From JANRKH01 sp033761815 (lineage in GTDB: Bacteria > Pseudomonadota > Alphaproteobacteria > Rickettsiales > Rickettsiaceae): a stretch of 64,000 bases of DNA. Below are positions 1 to 7,742 of the stretch, piece by piece. The position numbers and the translations under genes are program-made. The DNA lies in contig JANRMF010000070.1 of NCBI GenBank assembly GCA_033761815.1, positions 5,008-69,007 of the forward strand, given 5' to 3'. How positions within the stretch are numbered: the first letter of the stretch is position 1; every line of letters begins with the position of its first letter. The notes under the pieces are model-generated. The model did not search any database and was not told the origin of the DNA. It saw only the letters and a list, made by a program, of their open reading frames with translations.

Positions 1-659
1 AATATTGCATCACTAACTTTACAATTTGGAGAAACGATAGGTATTTTTGACCCAGCATGCATTATTGTTGAAACTTTTGCAAGGCTTGCACCAAGTTGTC
101 CTCCGGGATGAAAAATTGCAAACTCATCCCTTGAAAACCCTTTGGACTCATGAACTGAGACAACCAGTGCATCACCTAGAGCTATCATCATTGTAGTTGA
201 GGTTGTCGGCGCGTTTACACTAGATGCTTCCTGAATTTTTGGTAGATTGAGAAGATAAGTGGACGAATTTGCAAGAAGAGATGATTCTGACATTGTCATA
301 CCTATAATGGGTATATTAATTTTTTTGCAATATTCTATGATGTCTATCAGCTCTTTTGTCTGACCGGAATTAGATAAAAGAAGAACAATATCCCCCTCGC
401 CAATCATTCCTAAGTCTCCGTGACTTGCTTCTGCCGGGTGAACATAAAAAGATCTTGTACCAGTTGATGCAAAACTTGCGGAAATTTTTTGACCAATATA
501 CCCACTTTTTCCTATTCCCGACACAATTAATCTACCAGGAATTGCTGCTATTGCATTCGCAGCCTTGCCAAAATCATTTGGCATATTTTTCTGCAGCATC
601 ATAAGACCTTCTATTTCTTTATCAATCACCTCGGATGCAACTTTGTTGAATTTTTCCAT
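1..659 (-). CDS. kdsD: Arabinose-5-phosphate isomerase, partial (C-terminus outside window)
   Basis: The minus-strand frame starting with ATG at 659 stays open to the left edge, giving the first 219 residues. It reads as a SIS-domain sugar isomerase of the KdsD/KpsF/GutQ family. The glycine-rich GIGKSGYIGQKISASFASTG segment lies near residues 48-67, followed by HPAEASHGDLGM and LSNSGQTKE, which are typical of this family. The enzyme converts ribulose-5-phosphate to arabinose-5-phosphate, the first committed step of KDO synthesis for lipopolysaccharide, in the cytosol. The C-terminal CBS pair expected in the full-length enzyme (about 320 residues) would begin where the window ends (IMHAGSKIP is the usual CBS entry). 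The gene is divergent from the lipoprotein gene at 835. It implies an LPS-bearing envelope. Confidence 0.93.
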   Translation of the reverse strand, partial: MEKFNKVASEVIDKEIEGLMMLQKNMPNDFGKAANAIAAIPGRLIVSGIGKSGYIGQKISASFASTGTRSFYVHPAEASHGDLGMIGEGDIVLLLSNSGQTKELIDIIEYCKKINIPIIGMTMSESSLLANSSTYLLNLPKIQEASSVNAPTTSTTMMIALGDALVVSVHESKGFSRDEFAIFHPGGQLGASLAKVSTIMHAGSKIPIVSPNCKVSDAI

Positions 660-834
660 ATTTTTTACTTATATCTTCTGTGAGTTTTAGGCTATAATTG
701 TGGTGATATTATATAGGATTTTAAAAAAGGCAAGGTGAAGATTTAGCCCAAAAAGTTTTAGGCAGATTTTTATAGTTGTGGAATATAGTAATTAAATATA
801 TAATGAGCAAAAATTTTTTCACAGGAGCAATAAA

Positions 835-1380
835 ATGAAAAATTATTTTTATAAGGTCATATCTTTTTGTGCAATTATTGGGCTACTATCAGGGTGCGCA
901 AGAGATTTATCCCATTCAACATATACAAGCAATTCAACAATTAATATAGTTCTACCTGGTAAGGTATTAACTAAGCGTGAAGTAAAGATAGTGGAGCATG
1001 ATAGGCTTGCTGATAACTCTACGGGTGCTGTTGCAGGGGCTTTAGCAGGAGGAGCAGCAGCATCAGGAGGGAAGGGTGCAAAGGCTGGGCCTATAGTTGG
1101 AGCCGCAATTGCTGGCGGTATCGCAGGTAGCCTTATCGAAGGAAAGCTTGGAACTGCAAAAGGGGTTGAGTATGTCGTTAAAGTTGATACTTCAAAATTG
1201 AAAGATGAATATTTTGATGGGTCTGCATTAATGAGAAAGTCATTAGCTGCGGCAAAAGCATCAGGAATTGTGACCGTAGTACAAAGCGTGAGCAAAAAAG
1301 AAGCCCCAATTTCTGAAGGTCAAAACGTACTACTTATCATTTCTGAAGAAAGAGTCAGAATTGTGCCAGATAGTCTATAA
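835..1380 (+). CDS. Glycine-zipper outer-membrane lipoprotein
   Basis: The 181-residue protein starts with a lipoprotein signal peptide: a basic N-terminus, a hydrophobic core and lipobox LLSGC with the acylated Cys near residue 21. Residues about 62-103 form an alanine/glycine-rich glycine-zipper stretch (GAVAGALAGGAAASGG ... GPIVGAAIAGGIAG), as in SlyB/17-kDa-antigen type lipoproteins, which probably inserts in or packs against the outer membrane. A CAGGAGC ribosome binding site precedes the ATG. The C-terminal part (residues 110-181) has a beta-rich look similar to the SlyB family. A second lipoprotein gene follows 19 bases downstream and may be co-transcribed. The exact function is unknown; a structural envelope role is inferred. 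Confidence 0.85.
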   Translation: MKNYFYKVISFCAIIGLLSGCARDLSHSTYTSNSTINIVLPGKVLTKREVKIVEHDRLADNSTGAVAGALAGGAAASGGKGAKAGPIVGAAIAGGIAGSLIEGKLGTAKGVEYVVKVDTSKLKDEYFDGSALMRKSLAAAKASGIVTVVQSVSKKEAPISEGQNVLLIISEERVRIVPDSL

Positions 1381-1399
1381 TTTATAGGTAGCTTAAATT

Positions 1400-2155
1400 A
1401 TGAAGAGATTTTGCTTATCAATAGCTTTTATATGCTTAAATATTATCCTAACTTCATGCTCACATACTACAATAAGAAGTAGCGCTGGGTTTGAAGCTTC
1501 TTTAAACCAGTCTAAGAGGGCGGTAATTCTTCCGCCTATTGTTGAGGTGAAAAAATTCAATCTCGGAAGTAGCGAGAGGGTTTATGGTTATGAGGGTCAT
1601 TTAGAGGCGATATTAGTAGAAGAGCTAGCAAAATCTCTTGAAGAAAAAGGCTATAAGACATACATTCTCTCTAGAAGAGAGATGCATAATGCAAAAATTA
1701 CTGGCCAAATGAACATGATGGAGGAGTCATATATTTCCGAAATACAAAAGATCTATAAATCAGATCTTTTAGATTCCAAAATTGCTCATGCAACTGAGAT
1801 GAATCTGGAAAATCCATTTGCGAAATCCCCATTTTTTATGGGCGGCGATATTTTAGTATATCCTGAATATTATTTTTGGTACCGCTCTTCTGCTTCAAAT
1901 ACCCTTGCTTTCGCTGCGCGCATTATTGGTCGATCTACAAATTATAATCCAGAAACAGACTGGTCTGAAAAATATGTACTGAGAGTTTCACTGATTGACC
2001 CAGTCAAATGTAATCTATTATGGTCAAATTTTGCAAGATCTTATTCTGATGCGATTGATAGTGCTCTTACCTCCAAAAAATCAAATACTCAAGTTGATAC
2101 TAAGAGAATTAAGGCTCTTAGCAAATACCTTTTCAAGGAATTGCCTGCGAGGTAA
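1400..2155 (+). CDS. Putative lipoprotein of unknown function
   Basis: The 251-residue protein has a lipoprotein signal peptide with lipobox LTSC (Cys near residue 20). The mature part opens with a conserved-looking AVILPPIVEVKKFN strand, then a helix-rich segment (EAILVEELAKSLEEKGYKTYILSRRE). This layout resembles lipoproteins with a GNA1162/CsgG-like alpha/beta fold that assemble on envelope complexes, but I cannot assign a family. It lies 19 bases after the glycine-zipper lipoprotein and probably shares its transcript. The role is unknown; anchoring in the inner leaflet of the outer membrane is inferred. Confidence 0.75.
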   Translation: MKRFCLSIAFICLNIILTSCSHTTIRSSAGFEASLNQSKRAVILPPIVEVKKFNLGSSERVYGYEGHLEAILVEELAKSLEEKGYKTYILSRREMHNAKITGQMNMMEESYISEIQKIYKSDLLDSKIAHATEMNLENPFAKSPFFMGGDILVYPEYYFWYRSSASNTLAFAARIIGRSTNYNPETDWSEKYVLRVSLIDPVKCNLLWSNFARSYSDAIDSALTSKKSNTQVDTKRIKALSKYLFKELPAR

Positions 2156-2300
2156 ATATAGATAATTCAAAAAAACAAGTTTCAAACGTTTTTTTTGAAC
2201 ACTATTTGGTTGCAAGTATATAAAAGTTACTCTATATTACCACTGAGTTTTACGATAACTTCTTATACCATTTCAGGGTATTTTGATTTAAGAGAATATG

Positions 2301-2376
2301 GCGGGTGTAGCTCAGTTGGTAGAGCATCAGTTTGTGGCACTGAGGGTCACCGGTTCGAGACCGGTCATTCGCCCCA
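2301..2376 (+). tRNA. tRNA-His (GTG anticodon)
   Basis: The cloverleaf folds fully. The 7-bp acceptor GCGGGTG pairs with CATTCGC, allowing two G-U pairs. The D arm is present, the anticodon loop reads TTTGTGGCA with anticodon GTG, and the T arm is CCGGTTCGAGACCGG. The discriminator is C73, and a genome-encoded G at 2300 can pair with it as the G-1 of tRNA-His. CCA is encoded. It stands alone, convergent with nadA. Confidence 0.97.
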
Positions 2377-2429
2377 TATAATCTCAAATTTCCAGATTAT
2401 TCAGTGTGCTTTTTTGCGCCGAGGCTTTT

Positions 2430-3371
2430 CTAATATTCCAGCATTTTTGTTAGAGAACGAAGAGCAAGGCTTGCTACGTTATTTTCTACAGTAACTTCTG
2501 GCCCTTTATTTTTCATGCATAAATATAATTTTTCCAAATTATTGAGCTTCATATATGGGCATTCAGAGCATTTAACGCAAGAACCTTGCCCCAGGGATGG
2601 AACGTCATAAAATCTGGAATTAGGTGCAAGTTTTTTCATTTGATGAATAATCCCAGGTTCCGTGAGAATGATAAATTCAAGCCCATCATTATCTCCTGTA
2701 TATTTAAGCAGAGAGGAGGTAGAGCCGATATGATCCGCATATTGAAGTAAATCTTCCGGACATTCTGGGTGCGCTATGATTCTAGCTTTAGGGTAAGTTG
2801 TTTTAATTTTAATCAGCTCCCTCTGGCTAAAATTTTCATGAACTACGCAAGTTCCCGGCCACATAACCATTTTTCTTCCAGTTCTTTTCATCAAAAAATT
2901 ACCAAGATGTTTATCAGGCCCAAATATAATAGGCTGTGATTCTGGTATAGAGTTTATAATTTTCTCAGCATTTGATGAAGTCACGATTATGTCAGATAGG
3001 GCCTTAACATCTGCAGAGCAGTTTATATAGCTTATGACTACATGACCTGGATGTTTTTTGCAAAATTCATCGAATCTGTCAGCAGGACATGATGATTCCA
3101 GAGAGCATCCCGCTTCAAGATCAGGGATAATGACCTTTTTGCCCGGGTTTAAAATATAAGCACTTTCTGCCATAAATTTTACCCCGCAAAAAATAATATA
3201 ATCAGCATCTGTTTGTGAAGCTTTTCTGGAAAGTTCTAAAGAGTCTCCTACAAAATCTGCTACATCCTGTATCTCAGAATCTTGATAATAGTGAGCCAAA
3301 ATGACAGCATTCATTTTCTTTTTTAATTTTGCAATTTCAGACTCTAAATTCGTATGATCCTTGATCTTCAC
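2430..3371 (-). CDS. nadA: Quinolinate synthase
   Basis: The 313-residue protein is a NadA-family enzyme that condenses iminoaspartate with dihydroxyacetone phosphate to quinolinate for de novo NAD synthesis. Visible signatures are AVILAHYYQDSEIQDVADFVGDS near residue 22, FCGVKFMAESA (first cluster Cys), MWPGTCVVHENF (second) and SECPYMKLN (third), which together ligate the [4Fe-4S] cluster. Length matches the family. The start is GTG, one base after the purC stop, so the two genes form a tight operon. Many Rickettsiales lack de novo NAD synthesis; nadB and nadC are not in this window. Confidence 0.96.
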   Translation of the reverse strand: MKIKDHTNLESEIAKLKKKMNAVILAHYYQDSEIQDVADFVGDSLELSRKASQTDADYIIFCGVKFMAESAYILNPGKKVIIPDLEAGCSLESSCPADRFDEFCKKHPGHVVISYINCSADVKALSDIIVTSSNAEKIINSIPESQPIIFGPDKHLGNFLMKRTGRKMVMWPGTCVVHENFSQRELIKIKTTYPKARIIAHPECPEDLLQYADHIGSTSSLLKYTGDNDGLEFIILTEPGIIHQMKKLAPNSRFYDVPSLGQGSCVKCSECPYMKLNNLEKLYLCMKNKGPEVTVENNVASLALRSLTKMLEY

Positions 3372-3372
3372 T

Positions 3373-4113
3373 TTACACCTTCAGTCTCATTCTTTTTGCG
3401 ATTTCTTTATATATTTCTATGGGATTTTTGTGCTTCAAAATAGTTTCTAAATCGAACTTTTGATTACTATCCAAATCCCATAATTTGCAGCTTTCTGGGG
3501 TAATTTCATCCCCTAGCATAAAAATAAAATCTTCGCCGTTAAATACTCTTCCAAACTCTAGGTTACACTCAATAAGCCTAAGACCTATGCCAGCAAAATA
3601 GCCTGAGAGAAAATCATTAACCCGAATGGCCATTTTTTTCATTTCCTTCACTTCTTGATCAATCGCCCAATTAAACCCGCAAATTTGATTCTCATTAATG
3701 GAAGGATAAAGTGAGGATTTATTTTTCACGCGAAAGTCAATCATTGGAGCGTCAAAAACATACCCACTCTGAACTCCAAAATGCGAAACATAGTGATCAG
3801 TCGCAACATTACTCACCCTAACTTGCACAGGCACAATATCCAGAATTTGCACGAGTTGCTCTCTCATATTAGCGCGCTCTAGGAAGTGGTGGTCTATCCC
3901 TACCATATCAATTTTTTCCATCATAAAGCTTGAGATGGAATTATTAATCACGCCTTTTCCAGAGATGGTTGTGACTTCATCACCCCTTCTGATGTCGTCC
4001 TTAAAGAACAAGACCAAAGTGCTTTCCTCGTCTCCAAGCTGAAAAACATCCTTACACCCACCCTCATAAATTTTTTGCTTATTTTGCTTATGAAGCGAAC
4101 TAACTATTGCCAT
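3373..4113 (-). CDS. purC: Phosphoribosylaminoimidazole-succinocarboxamide synthase (SAICAR synthetase)
   Basis: The 246-residue protein carries out ATP-dependent ligation of CAIR and aspartate in purine synthesis. KIYEGGCKDVFQL near residue 15, DDIRRGDEVTTISGKG and the GLRLIECNLEFGR region are typical of PurC. I chose the ATG at 4113 because AGGAG sits six bases upstream. A longer frame to 4137 adds eight residues without support. The start overlaps the ratA 3' end by 14 bases, and nadA follows one base after the stop. Confidence 0.95.
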   Translation of the reverse strand: MAIVSSLHKQNKQKIYEGGCKDVFQLGDEESTLVLFFKDDIRRGDEVTTISGKGVINNSISSFMMEKIDMVGIDHHFLERANMREQLVQILDIVPVQVRVSNVATDHYVSHFGVQSGYVFDAPMIDFRVKNKSSLYPSINENQICGFNWAIDQEVKEMKKMAIRVNDFLSGYFAGIGLRLIECNLEFGRVFNGEDFIFMLGDEITPESCKLWDLDSNQKFDLETILKHKNPIEIYKEIAKRMRLKV

Positions 4114-4549
4114 ATATCTCCTGTGCCCTTTTTTCAAAGGCGTTTATCATTAAATCTGCCGCACTATCAAGTACGGTACTTAGCATATTTTCGAGAAAGC
4201 TACTTTTAAGAGCAAGCTCCATATTATAGTTTACTACCGAAGAAAATTTACCATCTTTTTTAAAAGCCCAGTCTGTGTTTAGCTTTTCAAAAGGGCCTTG
4301 TGTTTGCACAATATGCACAAAGTACTCCTCATCAGATAAAACACCATGATCTATTTTTGAAGTATAAGATTTTGCAAATAAACCATATCTAACGCTAAGC
4401 TCTGCATATATAGTCTGATCTTCCTTGCTTAAAACTTTACAAGACTCGCACCATGGAACAAATTCTGGATATTTTTCTACATCAAGAACAAGGGAATAGA
4501 GCTGATAAGCGGTAAAATCTAAATTACGGGAATCTGAAAAACTAAGCAT
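4100..4549 (-). CDS. RatA/COQ10-like START-domain protein
   Basis: The 149-residue protein has the SRPBCC/START signature of the RatA/COQ10 family: YQLYSLVLDVEKYPEFVPWCESCKVL near the N-terminus, GPFEKLNTDWAF in the middle and a C-terminal long helix (ENMLSTVLDSAADLMINAFEKRAQEIYG). In bacteria this family is linked to ubiquinone binding or to ribosome association. Its position immediately after lipA (stop and start share a base) is a standard alphaproteobacterial arrangement. Quinone chaperoning is the likeliest role by analogy with mitochondrial Coq10. Confidence 0.9.
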   Translation of the reverse strand: MLSFSDSRNLDFTAYQLYSLVLDVEKYPEFVPWCESCKVLSKEDQTIYAELSVRYGLFAKSYTSKIDHGVLSDEEYFVHIVQTQGPFEKLNTDWAFKKDGKFSSVVNYNMELALKSSFLENMLSTVLDSAADLMINAFEKRAQEIYGNS

Positions 4550-5460
4550 TATAACCCGTCCGCATTCACATGCTCCATGCGCGCCATTTTCATTTTTGCA
4601 AAATCTTCTCCTGCATGATAAGAAGATCTTGTAAGAGGGCTGCTAGATACCATCAAAAAACCCTTCGCATAAGCAATTCTTCCAAAAAACTCAAACTCTT
4701 CAGGAGTTACAAATCTTGCAACCTTGGCATGAGAAGGTGTGGGCTGAAGATACTGACCAATAGTAATAAAATCTACCTCAGCTGCTCTTAAATCCTCCAT
4801 TACTTGCACTACTTCCTCTTTAGTCTCGCCAAGTCCAACCATTATCCCAGATTTAGTAAACATGGTAGGGTCAATCTTCTTGACCTTATGAAGCAAATGA
4901 AGAGAGTTATAGTATCTTGCGCCTGGTCTTATTTCTTTATACAAAGAAGGAACGGTTTCTATGTTGTGGTTGTAAACATCGGGCCTAGCCTCTACAATAA
5001 TCTCAGCTGCACCTTCTTTTTTAAGAAAATCGGGGGTTAGAACTTCAATAGTTGTGCTCGGTGCTTTTGCCCTAATTTTACTGATACATTCAGCAAAATG
5101 AGTAGCTCCCCCATCTTCTAGATCATCCCTATCTACAGAGGTGATAACCACATGAGAAAGACCCAGCTTAGAAATTGCTTCAGCAAGCCTCTCTGGCTCA
5201 TGCGGGTCTAGCAAATCAGGTATACCTGTTTTTATATTACAAAAAGCGCAGGATCTTGTGCATGTTGAGCCAAGTATCATAACAGTAACATGACCCTTAC
5301 TCCAGCATTCTCCTATATTGGGGCAAGCTGCTTCCTGACATACAGTATTCAGACTTAATCCTGATATCAGATTTTTGGCAGATTCATATCCTTTAGAATT
5401 GGGAGCCTTAACCCTTATCCAGCTTGGTTTTGTTTTGGAATCTTGTTTAGTTGTGCTCAT
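4549..5460 (-). CDS. lipA: Lipoyl synthase
   Basis: The 303-residue radical-SAM enzyme inserts sulfur into octanoyl groups on lipoyl domains of the 2-oxoacid dehydrogenases. The auxiliary cluster motif CQEAACPNIGEC is near residues 41-52 and the radical-SAM CxxxCxxC motif CTRSCAFC near residues 67-74. The terminal SSPLTRSSYHAGEDF supplies the conserved Ser ligand of the auxiliary cluster. Length is normal. It heads the lipA-ratA-purC-nadA minus-strand run, with timA just upstream (10-base gap). Confidence 0.98.
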   Translation of the reverse strand: MSTTKQDSKTKPSWIRVKAPNSKGYESAKNLISGLSLNTVCQEAACPNIGECWSKGHVTVMILGSTCTRSCAFCNIKTGIPDLLDPHEPERLAEAISKLGLSHVVITSVDRDDLEDGGATHFAECISKIRAKAPSTTIEVLTPDFLKKEGAAEIIVEARPDVYNHNIETVPSLYKEIRPGARYYNSLHLLHKVKKIDPTMFTKSGIMVGLGETKEEVVQVMEDLRAAEVDFITIGQYLQPTPSHAKVARFVTPEEFEFFGRIAYAKGFLMVSSSPLTRSSYHAGEDFAKMKMARMEHVNADGL

Positions 5461-5469
5461 TATTTAATA

Positions 5470-6096
5470 TCAAGATGGCCTTTCAATATTGGATAAGAAC
5501 CAATTAGAGCCAGTTTGGTTAAAATTTCTGATAAAGGTCCATTCTTCTTGTCCTGCGATATCAGCTACTATTATTAATTTGATTAATATACTATTTCCAA
5601 AGAATGTGATATCAGAAAATTTCATATTAGGTAAAAAATTTAGATTTAAGTGCAAATAACTCTCTCTCATATCTTTTATGTGCTCAATAAATCTTGAGTC
5701 AACAAGGGCCTCAATCGCTTCTGCATCTTTATTTTGCAATGCTGTGATAATCATTTTCCAAGCTTTAGCAGCATTCTTAAGGAAAGATTCTGGGGTAAAT
5801 TTCTCAATTTTTTCCATAATTTCTTCGAGCCCTTGAACTAGATCCTCATTTTCGGGGTGAGCAAGCAAATCCCTATTAATTTCTTTATTTTTTTGCGGCT
5901 TAAAGAAATCTGGGATAAAGGCATTTTGAGTCCAGTCACTACCAGACTTAGTAACATCTTTCATTCCAGAATTTTTGCCGTATTTATTTTGAGCTGGTCT
6001 ATCTTCATCTGTAGACCCCAAAATAGCAATAAGCTTATTTATGATGAAAAAAGCAATTGCTGCAAAAAAAAGAAGTTCAATTATCTGTGGAGACAT
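5470..6096 (-). CDS. Tim44/TimA-family membrane-anchored protein
   Basis: The 208-residue protein has one N-terminal membrane segment (IIELLFFAAIAFFIINKLIAIL, residues 5-26), a charged linker and a C-terminal Tim44-like domain (FTPESFLKNAAKAWKMIITALQNKDAEAIEALVDSRF onward). Bacterial TimA proteins are inner-membrane relatives of mitochondrial Tim44 and are conserved in alphaproteobacteria. The exact role in bacteria is not settled; assisting assembly of membrane or periplasmic proteins has been proposed. It lies upstream of lipA and is divergent from the phage-like portal gene. Confidence 0.88.
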   Translation of the reverse strand: MSPQIIELLFFAAIAFFIINKLIAILGSTDEDRPAQNKYGKNSGMKDVTKSGSDWTQNAFIPDFFKPQKNKEINRDLLAHPENEDLVQGLEEIMEKIEKFTPESFLKNAAKAWKMIITALQNKDAEAIEALVDSRFIEHIKDMRESYLHLNLNFLPNMKFSDITFFGNSILIKLIIVADIAGQEEWTFIRNFNQTGSNWFLSNIERPS

Positions 6097-6228
6097 ATAT
6101 TTACTAACTGTTACTTATTATCATATTAAACTATTTTCTGTAAGCTTCAAAGAATATTATACCTTATATATATAAATTATTTTCATCAGAACTCTTAGTG
6201 CTGCAAAAAAATCCTGTATATAGATTTC

Positions 6229-7443
6229 ATGATTGCGCAGTGCCATCATAAACGATCAACAAAAAAAATACAGAAAATGATAAATAAATATCTCAATAAA
6301 CTCTTTCCAGCGCAAAGGCTAGATAAAAAATCTAGTAGTCAGTTTTATTTACCGCATGATCTATTTAAGCAAGAATCTATTACACCAAACGAATATTCGA
6401 ATAATGTAATCGTATATAGGTGCGTTAATATAATTTCTCAAGGGGCAAGTCATATTCCTTGGGTAATATATGAAAAAAACTCCAGTAAAGTCAATAAATT
6501 AAAAAATCATCATATATATGACTTGTTAAGAAGGCCCAACAATATTCAGTCTGGGGCAGAATTTTTCGCCTCAATAGTTGCTTCAAAGTTATTATACGGA
6601 AATGCATATATAGCTTGCTCAGGGGACAAGTATATATCCTCTCTAATTTTGCTTCACCCAAGCAAAGTTGAGCTAAAATTTGAAAATGGAATCCCGAGTT
6701 ACTATTCATATAGAGCATCTGGAAAAGAAACAAAATTCCCTCTTAGCAATAAGTCTAGAAAGTCCCAAATACTTCATATTAAATCTTATAACCCAAACTC
6801 AAGCTACACAGGAATTCCAGCACTAAAAGCTGCTGCAAAATCTATTGAGCTTCACAACGCAACATCAGAATGGAATAGTAGTTTATTGCGCAATGGTGCA
6901 AGACCAACCGGTGCGCTGATTATGAAAGATTCTGGCCAATATCTTTCAGATGAGCAATTCACGAGGCTTCAGGAGCAATTATATGATAAATTCTCCGGCT
7001 CATCGAATGCAGGCAAGCCATTGTTACTAGAAGGTGGTTTAGACTGGAGAGATATGAGTATTCACCCAAAGGATATGGATTATATTGAGTCAAAAAATGC
7101 AGCAGCAAGGGAGATAGCGCTTGCATTTGGCCTCCCGCCCCAGCTCCTTGGAATATCAGGCGATAATACTTATAGTAATATGCAAGAAGCAAGGCTTGCT
7201 TTATGGGAAGAGACAATAATCCCGATATTAGATAATCTTGCTGACTCTATGTCCTCTTGGTTTTCAGGGCTTTTTGGGCAAGAGCTAATTGTGGATTTTG
7301 ACAGAAATAGCATCTCAGCTTTATCAGAAAAAAGACAAGCAACATGGGACAAGATCGCAAGAGCAGACTTTATGACAATTAACGAAAAAAGAGAGCAAGT
7401 AGGGCTCAGCCCTATTAAAGGAGGGGAGGGTTTTATCATATGA
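6229..7443 (+). CDS. HK97-family phage/GTA portal protein
   Basis: The 404-residue frame matches HK97-type portals: NVIVYRCVNIISQGASHIPWVIYE near residue 62, then PNNIQSGAEFFASIVASKLLYGNAYI, LHIKSYNPNSSYTGIPALKAAAKSIELHNA and FGLPPQLLGISGDNTYSNMQEARLALWEETIIPIL. The portal is the dodecameric ring through which DNA enters a capsid. An internal ATG at 6277 (MINKYLNKLF) would give 388 residues and may be the true start; neither start has a clear Shine-Dalgarno. The next gene overlaps by four bases (ATGA), so this is a translationally coupled packaging operon. No capsid or tail genes follow, which fits the scattered GTA-like genes known in Rickettsiales. Confidence 0.9.
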   Translation: MIAQCHHKRSTKKIQKMINKYLNKLFPAQRLDKKSSSQFYLPHDLFKQESITPNEYSNNVIVYRCVNIISQGASHIPWVIYEKNSSKVNKLKNHHIYDLLRRPNNIQSGAEFFASIVASKLLYGNAYIACSGDKYISSLILLHPSKVELKFENGIPSYYSYRASGKETKFPLSNKSRKSQILHIKSYNPNSSYTGIPALKAAAKSIELHNATSEWNSSLLRNGARPTGALIMKDSGQYLSDEQFTRLQEQLYDKFSGSSNAGKPLLLEGGLDWRDMSIHPKDMDYIESKNAAAREIALAFGLPPQLLGISGDNTYSNMQEARLALWEETIIPILDNLADSMSSWFSGLFGQELIVDFDRNSISALSEKRQATWDKIARADFMTINEKREQVGLSPIKGGEGFII

Positions 7444-7727
7444 AAAAACATAGAGCCAATTTTTTACCCCATTTTGAGGAGTCAGCAGAGATGTTGAGTC
7501 TTCAGATAGAGAGGGAGATATCAGAGGCGGATTTATCGAGTGACTCGGAGGAGAGGCATCAGACGCGGAAAACCTTAGCCGATACATTGCATAAATTAGT
7601 TACGATTATAAACCACGTGAAAAAGCTCGAGAAATTATACCTTGAAGAAATGCCGGATGACAGTGAAAATGACCGCAAAATTATCGAGGAATTTATCCTC
7701 AAGATAAAATCGGAATATAATAATTAG
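7440..7727 (+). CDS. Small coiled-coil protein in packaging operon
   Basis: The 95-residue, highly charged, all-helical protein lies between portal and terminase genes and overlaps the portal stop by four bases. It has two helices rich in Glu/Lys (MLSLQIEREISEADLSS and TLADTLHKLVTIINHVKKLEKLYLEEM). I do not recognise the family. Position, size and acidic helical character are compatible with a small-terminase-like DNA recognition subunit or a GTA accessory protein. That is inference from context only. Confidence 0.7.
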   Translation: MKKHRANFLPHFEESAEMLSLQIEREISEADLSSDSEERHQTRKTLADTLHKLVTIINHVKKLEKLYLEEMPDDSENDRKIIEEFILKIKSEYNN

Positions 7728-7742
7728 GGGAATTTGCACAAT

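Noticed and set aside
849..1295. Open frame antisense to the glycine-zipper lipoprotein
   Set aside because: It mirrors the Gly/Ala-rich codons; the plus strand has a lipobox, ribosome binding site and family pattern.
2195..2494. Open frame running through the tRNA-His gene
   Set aside because: It crosses a complete tRNA and the nadA 3' end and has no ribosome binding site or recognisable product.
4570..5040. Plus-strand frames opposite lipA
   Set aside because: They are shadows of lipA, which has all its cysteine motifs on the minus strand.
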